Assembly (NCBI GenBank): GCA_022457155.1
Contig: JAJGOT010001101.1
Coordinates: 1-64,000 of the forward strand
Reading direction: 5' to 3'
Length of the DNA stretch: 64,000 bases
DNA from: Cladopsammia gracilis
Taxonomy: Eukaryota > Cnidaria > Anthozoa > Scleractinia > Dendrophylliidae
This document shows, piece by piece, positions 44,658-53,100 of the stretch; the stretch's first letter is position 1, and each line of letters starts with the position of its first letter. The notes below the pieces were generated by a model. The model searched no databases and was not told the origin of the DNA. It was given only the letters and a program-made list of their open reading frames with translations. Position numbers and translations under genes: made by a program.

Positions 44658-45434
44658 ATGAATGCTAAACTTCACAAACGCTTCAACGGTTCTGAAGCCT
44701 TCTACGAGGCTGAACTTCATAAACGCTTCAAGGAGCAAATCTCTGCCTGGATGAAAATAATAAATACAAGACTCAACTAGAGCGCTTGGATATAAAACAC
44801 AAATTCATCCGGCTGCAAGGCTTCTATGGCAGTGATTACAGACTTGAGTTTTTACGCGCACAACTACAAGAGAAACTCCAAAGCATCTTTGAATCTCTTT
44901 CTTTGACCGCTAGACAAGAACAAATCCAGCGGTATCGAGAAAACAGTTTTGTATTCATTTCAAACCGAACAAACAAAAGGATAAAATCGTATCAAAGCTG
45001 TGGAGGATCTTTTACACTCATCCCTGAATCCATAGAAGTTGTCTGCAATAACTGTAGCCGAATTGAACTACTAGACGACGTTGCCTTTTCTCGTGTAGAC
45101 CTTTACAACAGAGGAAAAGATCTAGGCACAAAAAAATTATAATTTCAAATATCGGCTTAATCAGCTATTCAGAAATAAATCTCCGAGATTAACCGATGAC
45201 GAAATTAAACAAACTGTCTATGTTTACACAAACGTGAAACCTCATCTACCTAACAACACGTCATATAATTTCGCAATTCATAAAATCTTGGCCCTAATTC
45301 TGCCAGAGGGCCCAAGAAAACAGAAACTTTTATCTTACATACGACTTCCGAGGCAATCTATGTGTCTACAATACGAGCCGTATTGGCAGGCAGCAATTCA
45401 GGCTGAAGAAATTGCTCCGCCAACTTATTCATAA
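44658..45434 (+). pseudogene. Zinc-ribbon protein (possible VLTF3-like), frameshifted
   Basis: ATG at 44658 (MNAKLHKRFNGSEAFYEAEL) with a repeated AKLHKRF/AELHKRF. The frame shifts at about 44745, continues KYKTQLERLDIKHKFIRLQG, EKLQSIFESLSLTARQEQIQ and KSYQSCGGSFTLIPESIEVV, then CNNCSRIELLDDVAF (cysteines in a CxxC...CxxC-like ribbon), shifts again near the A-run at 45130, and ends with FAIHKILALILPEGPRKQKL, LLSYIRLPRQSMCLQYEPYW, stop 45434. A ribbon followed by a long helical region is the layout of VLTF3-like late factors, but the match is weak. Both shifts are in A-rich DNA. Confidence 0.45.
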
Positions 45435-45460
45435 GGAATATCTCAACTAGATATTCGTCG

Positions 45461-46756
45461 TCACGCATTGATCTTGCGACGCTGAAGTTGGCCTTCTGTC
45501 GAGGAACTTTGCTTTCCGAGATCTGGAGTTAACCTTGCCGCTTTCTCAATTAGAAAGGCTTCCAACATGGCACTGTCATCGCCGATGTTGTCTTCAAAAG
45601 TTTCACCAGGTATGGTTTTGTCAAGGTGTTTTTGTTTTGATAAATTTTCATGTATTTTTTTGCGAAGACTTGCTAAGTTCTCGTGAAAGCGCGTGTCGTT
45701 ACGCACTGATTTTGCGATGCTCCACTTGGCTGTTGGTCGAGAAACTTCACAGTGTTCGGCTATTTTTTTGCGAAGCCTTACCAAGTTCTCGTGAAAGCGC
45801 TCGACCTTCGGTTGAATACTGTTCAAGAACCCCTCGTGCTTGACAATTTGGAGTTCTGCTTCATCCCGCAATTTCCATGCAAACAATGCAACCGGCTTCG
45901 GGCCCTCGTCTGGAGCAAGGAGAGCCTTTTTCATTCTATTGTACCGCAAAAACTCCTCGTCTCCGTACTGTTTGCTGAACGACATTCTAACCGCACCGTA
46001 AGAACACCATAGGTCTTTCTCGGCTATTGAAGTCATTATTTGCTCAAACGTTTGAGTTTGTTTAAGAGCGCCAATATCAATAAGTTCGGCTTGGTTGCGT
46101 GTTAGCTTGTGTTTTGAAAACAAATAACAGATGCCCCAGGCGAGCGCTGTGTGCCCTTTTGTCTTGTAAATATTTCCGCCGTTTAAAAGATTATTATGAT
46201 TCAAACTTGGCTCTATCTGTTGTAGAGAGCACATTTTGAAGTAAGAATCAACGAAAAGGCCTTTGCTGACCATATCCCCGCTAAAACAAAGACCCGTTTG
46301 TACCTGGGTTGCATAATAACTAGGAACTCGAGACATAGCTATTTTCCGCTTGAAAGGGCACTTAAACTCCAAAAGAATTAAAGTGTTTTCTTTGTCAAGG
46401 TAATAGCCGTCAGGACTACATGTGATCTTTCGATATAGTGGGTGGTCTGTTGCTAGATTGAGGGATATACTGTGAGCAAAAACTCGAACACAATGCTTCT
46501 GCTCAAAGTACTTACGAGCGAGCGGTTCGAACAGATTGCCCCAGGTACAGGCCGTATTATTGTGCATGTCGGCTGGCTGTATTTTCTTTAAGAGCAAGCT
46601 CTGTGGTGTTTCAAATGTCGAATCGCCTGCCAAGGCTGCAATTTCGGACGCGCCAATAGTATTTTGTCGGTAGCTCACCCAGTCGGCGCTCTTTTGTTTC
46701 AGACCAGTGTTCCTTGATTTGAGAAAGTTCAAGAGCACTTGTGTTGTCGTCATCAT
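45461..46756 (-). CDS. YqaJ/lambda-exonuclease-type viral recombinase, 431 aa
   Basis: ATG at 46756 (MMTTTQVLLNFLKSRNTGLK), stop at 45461. Motifs: KSADWVSYRQNTIGASEIAA with the Arg/Gly/Ser/Glu pattern, CTWGNLFEPLARKYF, TCSPDGYYL with the catalytic Asp, and LILLEFKCPFKRKIAMSRVP with the Glu-x-Lys of PD-(D/E)XK nucleases. Then YATQVQTGLCFSGDM. Lambda exonuclease, herpes alkaline nuclease and YqaJ proteins degrade one DNA strand to allow strand annealing. The C-terminal half has a repeat (VERFHENLVRLRKKI and TRFHENLASLRKKI). Near 45510 the sequence suggests another frame that continues the repeat, so the C-terminus may be altered. Confidence 0.78.
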   Translation of the reverse strand: MMTTTQVLLNFLKSRNTGLKQKSADWVSYRQNTIGASEIAALAGDSTFETPQSLLLKKIQPADMHNNTACTWGNLFEPLARKYFEQKHCVRVFAHSISLNLATDHPLYRKITCSPDGYYLDKENTLILLEFKCPFKRKIAMSRVPSYYATQVQTGLCFSGDMVSKGLFVDSYFKMCSLQQIEPSLNHNNLLNGGNIYKTKGHTALAWGICYLFSKHKLTRNQAELIDIGALKQTQTFEQIMTSIAEKDLWCSYGAVRMSFSKQYGDEEFLRYNRMKKALLAPDEGPKPVALFAWKLRDEAELQIVKHEGFLNSIQPKVERFHENLVRLRKKIAEHCEVSRPTAKWSIAKSVRNDTRFHENLASLRKKIHENLSKQKHLDKTIPGETFEDNIGDDSAMLEAFLIEKAARLTPDLGKQSSSTEGQLQRRKINA

Positions 46757-47214
46757 TGATATACGAAGGGCAAGGGTTTATTCAATTGGTAAAAACCGAG
46801 CAACTCTGTTCGAAACGCTGCGAGCGGTGTTTTACCTTCGATGAAATCCGCAACAAAGCTTGCATTACGGATCCTGTGTAAAGGGTCAAGATCATTCAAG
46901 GTTATAGAGGATTTTTGTTCTTGTTCTTGCTCATCAAGCCATGCATTCAGCTCATGCTGGCTGATGTTTGAGTTTGCAAAAACTTCTCGAATAACCACCG
47001 GGGGTGGTGTTGGTGGCAAAACCCACTCATGTATGGGAAAAACTCGATTGTTTACAAAGCGAAACAAGAGTGTTCGTCTGACACGTTCAACCCCTCGGTA
47101 AAGGATTGGTGATGGAGGCAAAACCCTCTCATGCTCGGGAAGAACTCGAAGAGTTCTTCTAAAAGGCGGGCAGCCCTTATTCATATGATCATAAAACGTT
47201 GACACGCAGACCAT
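46753..47214 (-). CDS. Zinc-finger-like protein, 153 aa, N-terminus possibly lost
   Basis: ATG at 47214 gives MVCVSTFYDHMNKGCPPFRR. Directly upstream in the same frame are the codons for CPDCQR but a TAA precedes them at about 47241, so the finger (CPDC...H...GCP) is cut from the start. The body is Pro-rich (RVLPEHERVLPPSPILYRGV and FPIHEWVLPPTPPPVV). It ends ISQHELNAWLDEQEQEQKS and LLGFYQLNKPLPFVYQ, overlapping the exonuclease ATG by 4 bases. The finger is similar to that of the 47351 gene and of the left-element polymerase. Confidence 0.5.
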   Translation of the reverse strand: MVCVSTFYDHMNKGCPPFRRTLRVLPEHERVLPPSPILYRGVERVRRTLLFRFVNNRVFPIHEWVLPPTPPPVVIREVFANSNISQHELNAWLDEQEQEQKSSITLNDLDPLHRIRNASFVADFIEGKTPLAAFRTELLGFYQLNKPLPFVYQ

Positions 47215-47350
47215 TCGCTGACAGTCAGGACAGGGGAGTTTTTAATTACTTGCCTTCAGTTGACGAGCAATTGGTAGATAGGCATCGTGTATACAAGGAG
47301 TAAGCGTTTATTCAATTAGAAAGCTCTTACCCCAGTTCACACAAGAGGTG

Positions 47351-47809
47351 TTAAAATGCCTTGCTAACAGAAACTATGTCACAAGTTTCTAAATAATAAT
47401 AAAGATCTGTCTCAGGTACAATCCATTCGCATCCATAACTATGAACTATTAGAAAACTTGGATAATTACAACCGTCAGGAACATAACGTGAGGAAAAACG
47501 CCGTTTCAAACCCGGGCAACCATCTCTAGAGTGCTTGTAAAGCGTTGGCTTAGACACTCTTCGATTGCAACCAAGACAAATCTCTTTCGGTCGTGGTTCT
47601 GTTCGCAGCTTCTTACAAGCGTATTTTTGATGCTCAACAAGCGAATGGCCTTGTGTGAAGTTTAAGCCGCAATGTCTGCAAGGGTTGTATTCGAACGTCC
47701 CTTTGTTCTTTGCATATAAGTCATCACCTTCTTTCAACTCAATTCCCCGCATTTTCAAAAACGCAACGGCGGTCATTGCATTGTTGCTGAAGGACATTGT
47801 CGCCTTCAT
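47351..47809 (-). CDS. Two-finger zinc protein, 152 aa, at the right end
   Basis: ATG at 47809 (MKATMSFSNNAMTAVAFLKM), with the TATA-like sequence CTTGTATATG just before it, which is part of the right TIR. Finger 1: EYNPCRHCGLNFTQGHSLVE, HQKYACKK. Finger 2: ICLGCNRRVSKPTLYKHSRD, GCPGLKRR. This is close to the finger in the left-element polymerase N-terminus (YNPCKYCG... and CPDCKKKVSKRTFYSHLNNG). It could be a DNA-binding factor acting on the TIR, since its promoter is in the TIR. Intact. Confidence 0.6.
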   Translation of the reverse strand: MKATMSFSNNAMTAVAFLKMRGIELKEGDDLYAKNKGTFEYNPCRHCGLNFTQGHSLVEHQKYACKKLRTEPRPKEICLGCNRRVSKPTLYKHSRDGCPGLKRRFSSRYVPDGCNYPSFLIVHSYGCEWIVPETDLYYYLETCDIVSVSKAF

Positions 47810-48086
47810 ATACAAGGGTTTTAGCTTTCTTCAATTTGTTATGTATCGCTTGCCGTTGCGGCGGAGTCGGGAGCCTCTTACGGGGTTTGAGGGAGGGGTG
47901 CGTATAGTAGTTGGTGGGGGCAGGGCTCAAATACCGTTTTTCAGAACCCTAAATAAGCCGCCAAACGCCCGAGTTACCGGGCCCCCAGGGCGAATGCAAT
48001 GAGACCTGGGGGCCCGGTAACTCGGGCGTTTGGCGGCTTATTTAGGGGTCTGAAAAACGGTATTTGAGCCATCCCCTCCAACTACT
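47806..48086. repeat. Right terminal inverted repeat of the outer Polinton
   Basis: Matches the reverse complement of 9912-10181. The last 181 bp (47906-48086) are a near-perfect palindrome as on the left side. The inner end carries the TATA-like start region of the 47351 gene. Confidence 0.95.
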
Positions 48087-48162
48087 CTGGAATAGGGTTG
48101 CAAAATGCAGCTGAACGTGGTCTGGCATAAGGTATGTATTTTGGTATCTAGTCTGGAATACT
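48086..48162. repeat. Minisatellite, block after the outer Polinton
   Basis: One unit (TCTGGAATAGGGTTGCAAAA and following), continuous with 9834-9911 once the element is removed. Confidence 0.95.
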
Positions 48163-48783
48163 CAAGCAGTTTAAGGCCTGGGTTTAAAGTCTGTTCGGAA
48201 AATATGGTTGACACTTAATATCTTCGGCTAGATTGACTGGACTAGATAGAAATTTTCCCTGAATGTTAATTTCGACGTCTTCTTCTGCCAAGTTTGGTCA
48301 CGTGATCAAAATTTTAAAATTAATCAAATCGGCGATATGCCAGCGAATTTTCTTCGTATAGCTAAATAAATTAGCTTTTCCAATGGAGGTTGAATATATT
48401 TAACCTTCTACGTTTGTAATGATTGTCCTCGAGATTAAATTTTGGACTTAAAAATGACCTTCGTCCTCACAATTTTTTTAAAGAACAATGGACGATCATT
48501 CCAAACGTGAAGGGCTGGAAATAATTAACCTGCATCAGAAAAGCGTTTTTATTTTATGTTTTCTCTTAAACCCATTGGCAATTCGTCAAATATTTGCTAT
48601 TTTGAGAAAAATGACCACGTGACATGTCACGTGACTTATGGGAAAGCTTATTACACTTAAAAATGATAGGAACGATAAGACTTTGTGCCAAATTTCGATT
48701 CAGTTCCATTCTCTTTGTTAAAGTTATCACGAATAAACTGTTTTTCCCGGTAAGAGCCTTTGACCCAGGCCTTAAACTACTTG
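48163..48783. mobile_element. MITE-like TIR element inside the minisatellite (621 bp)
   Basis: Ends CAAGCAGTTTAAGGCCTGGG and CCCAGGCCTTAAACTACTTG (one mismatch), flanked by minisatellite sequence on both sides. No coding frame. The target duplication is not clear (the flanks are GGAATACT and GGATAAGG). Probably a non-autonomous DNA transposon. Confidence 0.8.
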
Positions 48784-49316
48784 GATAAGGTTGCAGAATG
48801 CAGCTGAACGTGGTTTGGTATAGGGTAAGGATTTTGGTATCTAGTCAAGGATAAGGTCGCAAAATGCAGCTGAACGTAGTCTTACATAAGGTAAAGATTT
48901 TGGTGTCTAGTCTAGGAAAAGGCTGAAAATTTAATGCAGCTGAACGTGGTCTGGTATAGGGTAAGGATTTTGGTATATAGTCTAAAATAAGGCTGAAAAT
49001 TTAATGCAGCTGAACGTGGTCTGGTATAGGGTAAGGATTTTGGTATAAAGTCTAAAACAAGGTTGAAAATTAAATGCAGCTGAACGTGGTCTGGTGTAGG
49101 GTAAGGATTTTGGTATCTAGTCAAGAATAAGGCTGCAAAATGCAGCTGAACGTGGTCTGGTGTAGGGTAAGGATTTTGGTATCTAGTCAAGAATAAGGCT
49201 GCAAAATGCAGCTGAACGTGGTCTGGTGTAGGGTAAGGATTTTGGTATCTAGTCAAGAATAAGGCTGCAAAATGCAGCTGAACATGGTCTGGTGTTGGTT
49301 AAGGATTTTGGTATCT
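48784..49316. repeat. Minisatellite, right block (about 8 units)
   Basis: Units of 66-72 bp with AATGCAGCTGAACGTGGTCT and GGTATAGGGTAAGGATTTTG. Two units have the variant GGCTGAAAATTTAATGCAGC. Ends with GGTATCTA at the first satellite base. Confidence 0.97.
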
Positions 49317-49829
49317 ACAATCTTGGTCAGAAGTTTTGGGACACTTTTAATTGAAGCCTGAATTTAGGCTCATAGAGAGAAAAAATAGTGACTCTTTATC
49401 TTTTTGGGGGATTCTTACAACAAAACTCCGTTTACAACCTTACCCATGTAGAGCGTTTGCTTGGTCAAATAGGCATAACATTTATTGCAAATTCATCATT
49501 TCTCTTCTTAGAGTGATATGGTCATCACTGGCCATAAGGTCGACTTTAAAAAATAAAAGACCGATTGCATTATATCAAACCAAGACCTGTTTCCGTTACA
49601 ATGTCACTTACATATAACTAACCTACCCCTCCCCCCATATTTTGTTATGTCACGTTTATTTTTATAATGCTAAACACCCTAACGCACATTTGAACCAGTA
49701 GATCTCCACTTCAGTCACAATATTTTGTTATTTTCTAGCGAAAATGAGCAATTTAAACAGAAACACATTCCGACAATCTTGGTCAGAAGTTTTGGGACAC
49801 TTAACCTTTTCCCCCACAAAGTGACTTTG

Positions 49830-49945
49830 TCGTTGCCTTCCCCTCCCCACCCCTAATACAATGTTGAGTTTTATGCATATAACCAAGCCACAATGTCTCA
49901 ACTTTGTATTGGGGGGGGAGGGGGGACCAGGAAATGGAACGATAG
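49830..49945. repeat. Poly-G hairpin in satellite copy 1 (present in every copy)
   Basis: In each monomer CACCCCCAATACAATGTTGA is followed after ~28 bases by CTCAACTTTGTATTGGGGGG, a near-perfect inverted repeat whose right arm runs into the G tract. G-run lengths before the first A, copy by copy: 8, 17, 18, 27, 16, 19, 10, 9 and 7. The tract in copy 10 is cut by the window end. Confidence 0.9.
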
Positions 49946-50069
49946 TTTCTCTCTTCGAAAAAAATTGTCATTGTGTAGTATTTTCTTAAGTGTCCCAAGC
50001 TATTTAGTCCACGGTTGTCCGAGAGAGAATTTTGAAAGAGACAGGTCAGGCGCTTGAAAAAAAGCCTTT

Positions 50070-50170
50070 AGCAGCATAAATAGAGAGCCGGTGGTGGCAG
50101 TAGGTGCCGCAAGTGATCATGAACGTAAGTACTGTAGTTTTGGGTCACATAAAGCATAGTTTTTTGGGTG
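50070..50170 (+). other. Candidate small-RNA-like segment in each satellite copy (speculative)
   Basis: A short conserved stretch has CATAAATAGAGAGC (TATA-like), then GGTGCCGCAAGTGATCATGA, a splice-donor-like ACGTAAGTAC (GTAAGT at 50125), and AGTTTTTTGGG (50158-50168), similar to an Sm-binding site. This order is seen in spliced-leader RNA genes, which are often tandemly repeated. The same sequence is present in each copy with few changes. Without transcript evidence it remains speculation. Confidence 0.2.
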
Positions 50171-53100
50171 TTTTTTAATTCAAATTTCAAGCATCGGGTT
50201 CCGTGAACTTTGTATAGTTTGTTTTTTTGAGTCATAAGAAGCGCAAATATGGAACTGTTCTTATTACGGATGAAAGCAGGTTGTCTATACGATGAAAGAA
50301 GTGTGTTTTTCCAGTAGCAGTGCGATTGAAAAGAAAAAAGACCCCTAAATGTTGAAAAAATACACATTTGTGTTAGAACCGGAAGTGCCGTGTGAACAGT
50401 TCTCCACTGAAATTCGACAGTGCTCACACGAATTTTCAAGCCGAACAACGGAAAATGCGCGCGTTTACTAACGTTTTCTATTGCAATATATGAGAAATAG
50501 TCTATTCAATGTAATTACATTCGAAACTCTCGAACAGTTGTTGAATTTGTCATTTTATCAACAGTGCTCCCTCATAACAAAGATGAAAAATATTTGATTT
50601 CTTGTTTACTTTAACGCTAATATGCTGGAGCACGGTTGAAAATGGAATAAAACCTGCAGTACTAATACAAACTACCTCCATAAACAGTTCTTCTAACAAG
50701 ATTGAAACATTTTAAATGCTTTCATGGCTATCTTTCGGTGCTCGAGCAAGAGAAAAGAGGAAAATGCTGGTGGAGCACTGTTGCGGAGCACTGTTGTCGT
50801 TACTCATTAATAATGACAGATGATGTGCGTGACTTTAAATCCGGTTTCAAATTTCCGGTAAGCTAGCATGTTAAATTGCGTTTCTAAGAAAACGAAATTC
50901 TTTTAATTGAAGCCTGAATTAAGGCCTATAGAGAGAAAAAATTGTGACTCTTTATCTTTTTGGGGGATTCTTACAACAAAACTCCGTTTACAACCTTACC
51001 CATGTAGAGCGTTTGCTTGGTCAAATAGGCATAACATTTATTGCCAATTCATCATTTCTCTTCTTAGAGTGATATGGTCATCACTGGCCATAAGGTCGAC
51101 TTTAAAAAATAAAAGACCGATTGCATTATATCAAACCAAGACCTGTTTCCGTTACAATGTCACTTACATATAACTAACCTACCCCTCCCCCCATATTTTG
51201 TTATGTCACATTTATTTTTATAATGCTAAACACCCTAACGCACATTTGAACCAGTAGATCTCCACTTCAGTCACAATATTTTGTTATTTTCTAGCGAAAA
51301 TGAGCAATTTAAACAGAAACACATTCCGACAATCTTGGTCAGAAGTTTTGGGACACTTAACCTTTTCCCCCACAAAGTGACTTTGTCGTTGCCTTCCCCT
51401 CCCCACCCCCAATACAATGTTGAGTTTTATGCATATAACCAAGCCACAATGTCTCAACTTTGTATTGGGGGGGGGGGGGGGGGAGGGAGGGGGGACCAGG
51501 AAATGGAACGATAGTTTCTCTCTTCGAAAAAAATTGTCATTGTGTAGTATTTTCTTAAGTGTCCCAAGCTATTTAGTCCACGGTTGTCCGAGAGAGAATT
51601 TTGAAAGAGACAGGTCAGGCGCTTGAAAAAAAGCCTTTAGCAGCATAAATAGAGAGCCGGTGGTGGCAGTAGGTGCCGCAAGTGATCATGAACGTAAGTA
51701 CTGTAGTTTTGGGTCACATAAAGCATAGTTTTTTGGGTGTTTTTTAATTCAAATTTCAAGCATCGGGTTCCGTGAACTTTGTATAGTTTGTTTTTTTGAG
51801 TCATAAGAAGCGCAAATATGGAACTGTTCTTATTACGGATGAAAGCAGGTTGTCTATACGATGAAAGAAGTGTGTTTTTCCAGTAGCAGTGCGATTGAAA
51901 AGAAAAAAAGACCCCTAAATGTTGAAAAAATACACATTTGTGTTAGAACCGGAAGTGCCGTGTGAACAGTTCTCCACTGAAATTCGACAGTGCTCACACG
52001 AATTTTCAAGCCGAACAACGGAAAATGCGCGCGTTTACTAACGTTTTCTATTGCAATATATGAGAAATAGTCTATTCAATGTAATTACATTCGAAACTCT
52101 CGAACAGTTGTTGAATTTGTCATTTTATCAACAGTGCTCCCTCATAACAAAGATGAAAAATATTTGATTTCTTGTTTACTTTAACGCTAATATGCTGGAG
52201 CACGGTTGAAAATGGAATAAAACCTGCAGTACTAATACAAACTACCTCCATAAACAGTTCTTCTAACAAGATTGAAACATTTTAAATGCTTTCATGGCTA
52301 TCTTTCGGTGCTCGAGCAAGAGAAAAGAGGAAAATGCTGGTGGAGCACTGTTGCGGAGCACTGTTGTCGTTACTCATTAATAATGACAGATGATGTGCGT
52401 GACTTTAAATCCGGTTTCAAATTTCCGGTAAGCTAGCATGTTAAATTGTGTTTCTAAGAAAACGAAATTCTTTTAATTGAAGCCTGAATTAAGGCCTATA
52501 GAGAGAAAAAAATAGTGACTCTTTATCTTTTTGGGGGATTCTTACAACAAAACTCCGTTTACAACCTTACCCATGTAGAGCGTTTGCTTGGTCAAATAGG
52601 CATAACATTTATTGCAAATTCATCATTTCTCTTCTTAGAGTGATATGGTCATCACTGGCCATAAGGTCGACTTTAAAAAATAAAAGACCGATTGCATTAT
52701 ATCAAACCAAGACCTGTTTCCGTTACAATGTCACTTACATATAACTAACCTACCCCTCCCCCCATATTTTGTTATGTCACATTTATTTTTATAATGCTAA
52801 ACACCCTAACGCACATTTGAACCAGTAGATCTCCACTTCAGTCACAATATTTTGTTATTTTCTAGCGAAAATGAGCAATTTAAACAGAAACACATTCCGA
52901 CAATCTTGGTCAGAAGTTTTGGGACACTTAACCTTTTCCCCCACAAAGTGACTTTGTCGTTGCCTTCCCCTCCCCACCCCCAATACAATGTTGAGTTTTA
53001 TGCATATAACCAAGCCACAATGTCTCAACTTTGTATTGGGGGGGGGGGGGGGGGGAGGGAGGGGGGACCAGGAAATGGAACGATAGTTTCTCTCTTCGAA

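Larger units (their letters stand above)
9912..48086. mobile_element. Outer Polinton/Maverick element
   Basis: Bounded by inverted termini AGTAGTTGG...CCAACTACT and flanked by a shared TCTGGAA (9906-9912 and 48086-48092, overlapping the terminal base). This fits the 6-bp target duplication of Polinton integrases. Without the inner Polinton plus one duplication (18852 bp) the element is about 19.3 kb, or about 17.8 kb when the PolB insertion is also removed. It carries PolB, integrase, ATPase, major capsid, penton-like capsid, virion and membrane proteins, exonuclease and zinc-finger genes. The pre-insertion site was the minisatellite unit. Most genes show frameshifts or stops, so it is no longer autonomous. 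Confidence 0.9.

Noticed and set aside
49351..49617. 88-codon plus-strand frame repeated in most satellite units
   Set aside because: It begins with TTG, has no ATG start, and no domain. Its conservation follows from homogenisation of the repeat.
50068..50448. 126-codon minus-strand frame in satellite copies 1, 3 and 6
   Set aside because: It is broken by one-base changes in other copies (for example near 54940, 56545 and 59670) although the copies are otherwise nearly identical. It has no family resemblance, so it is most likely a chance frame.
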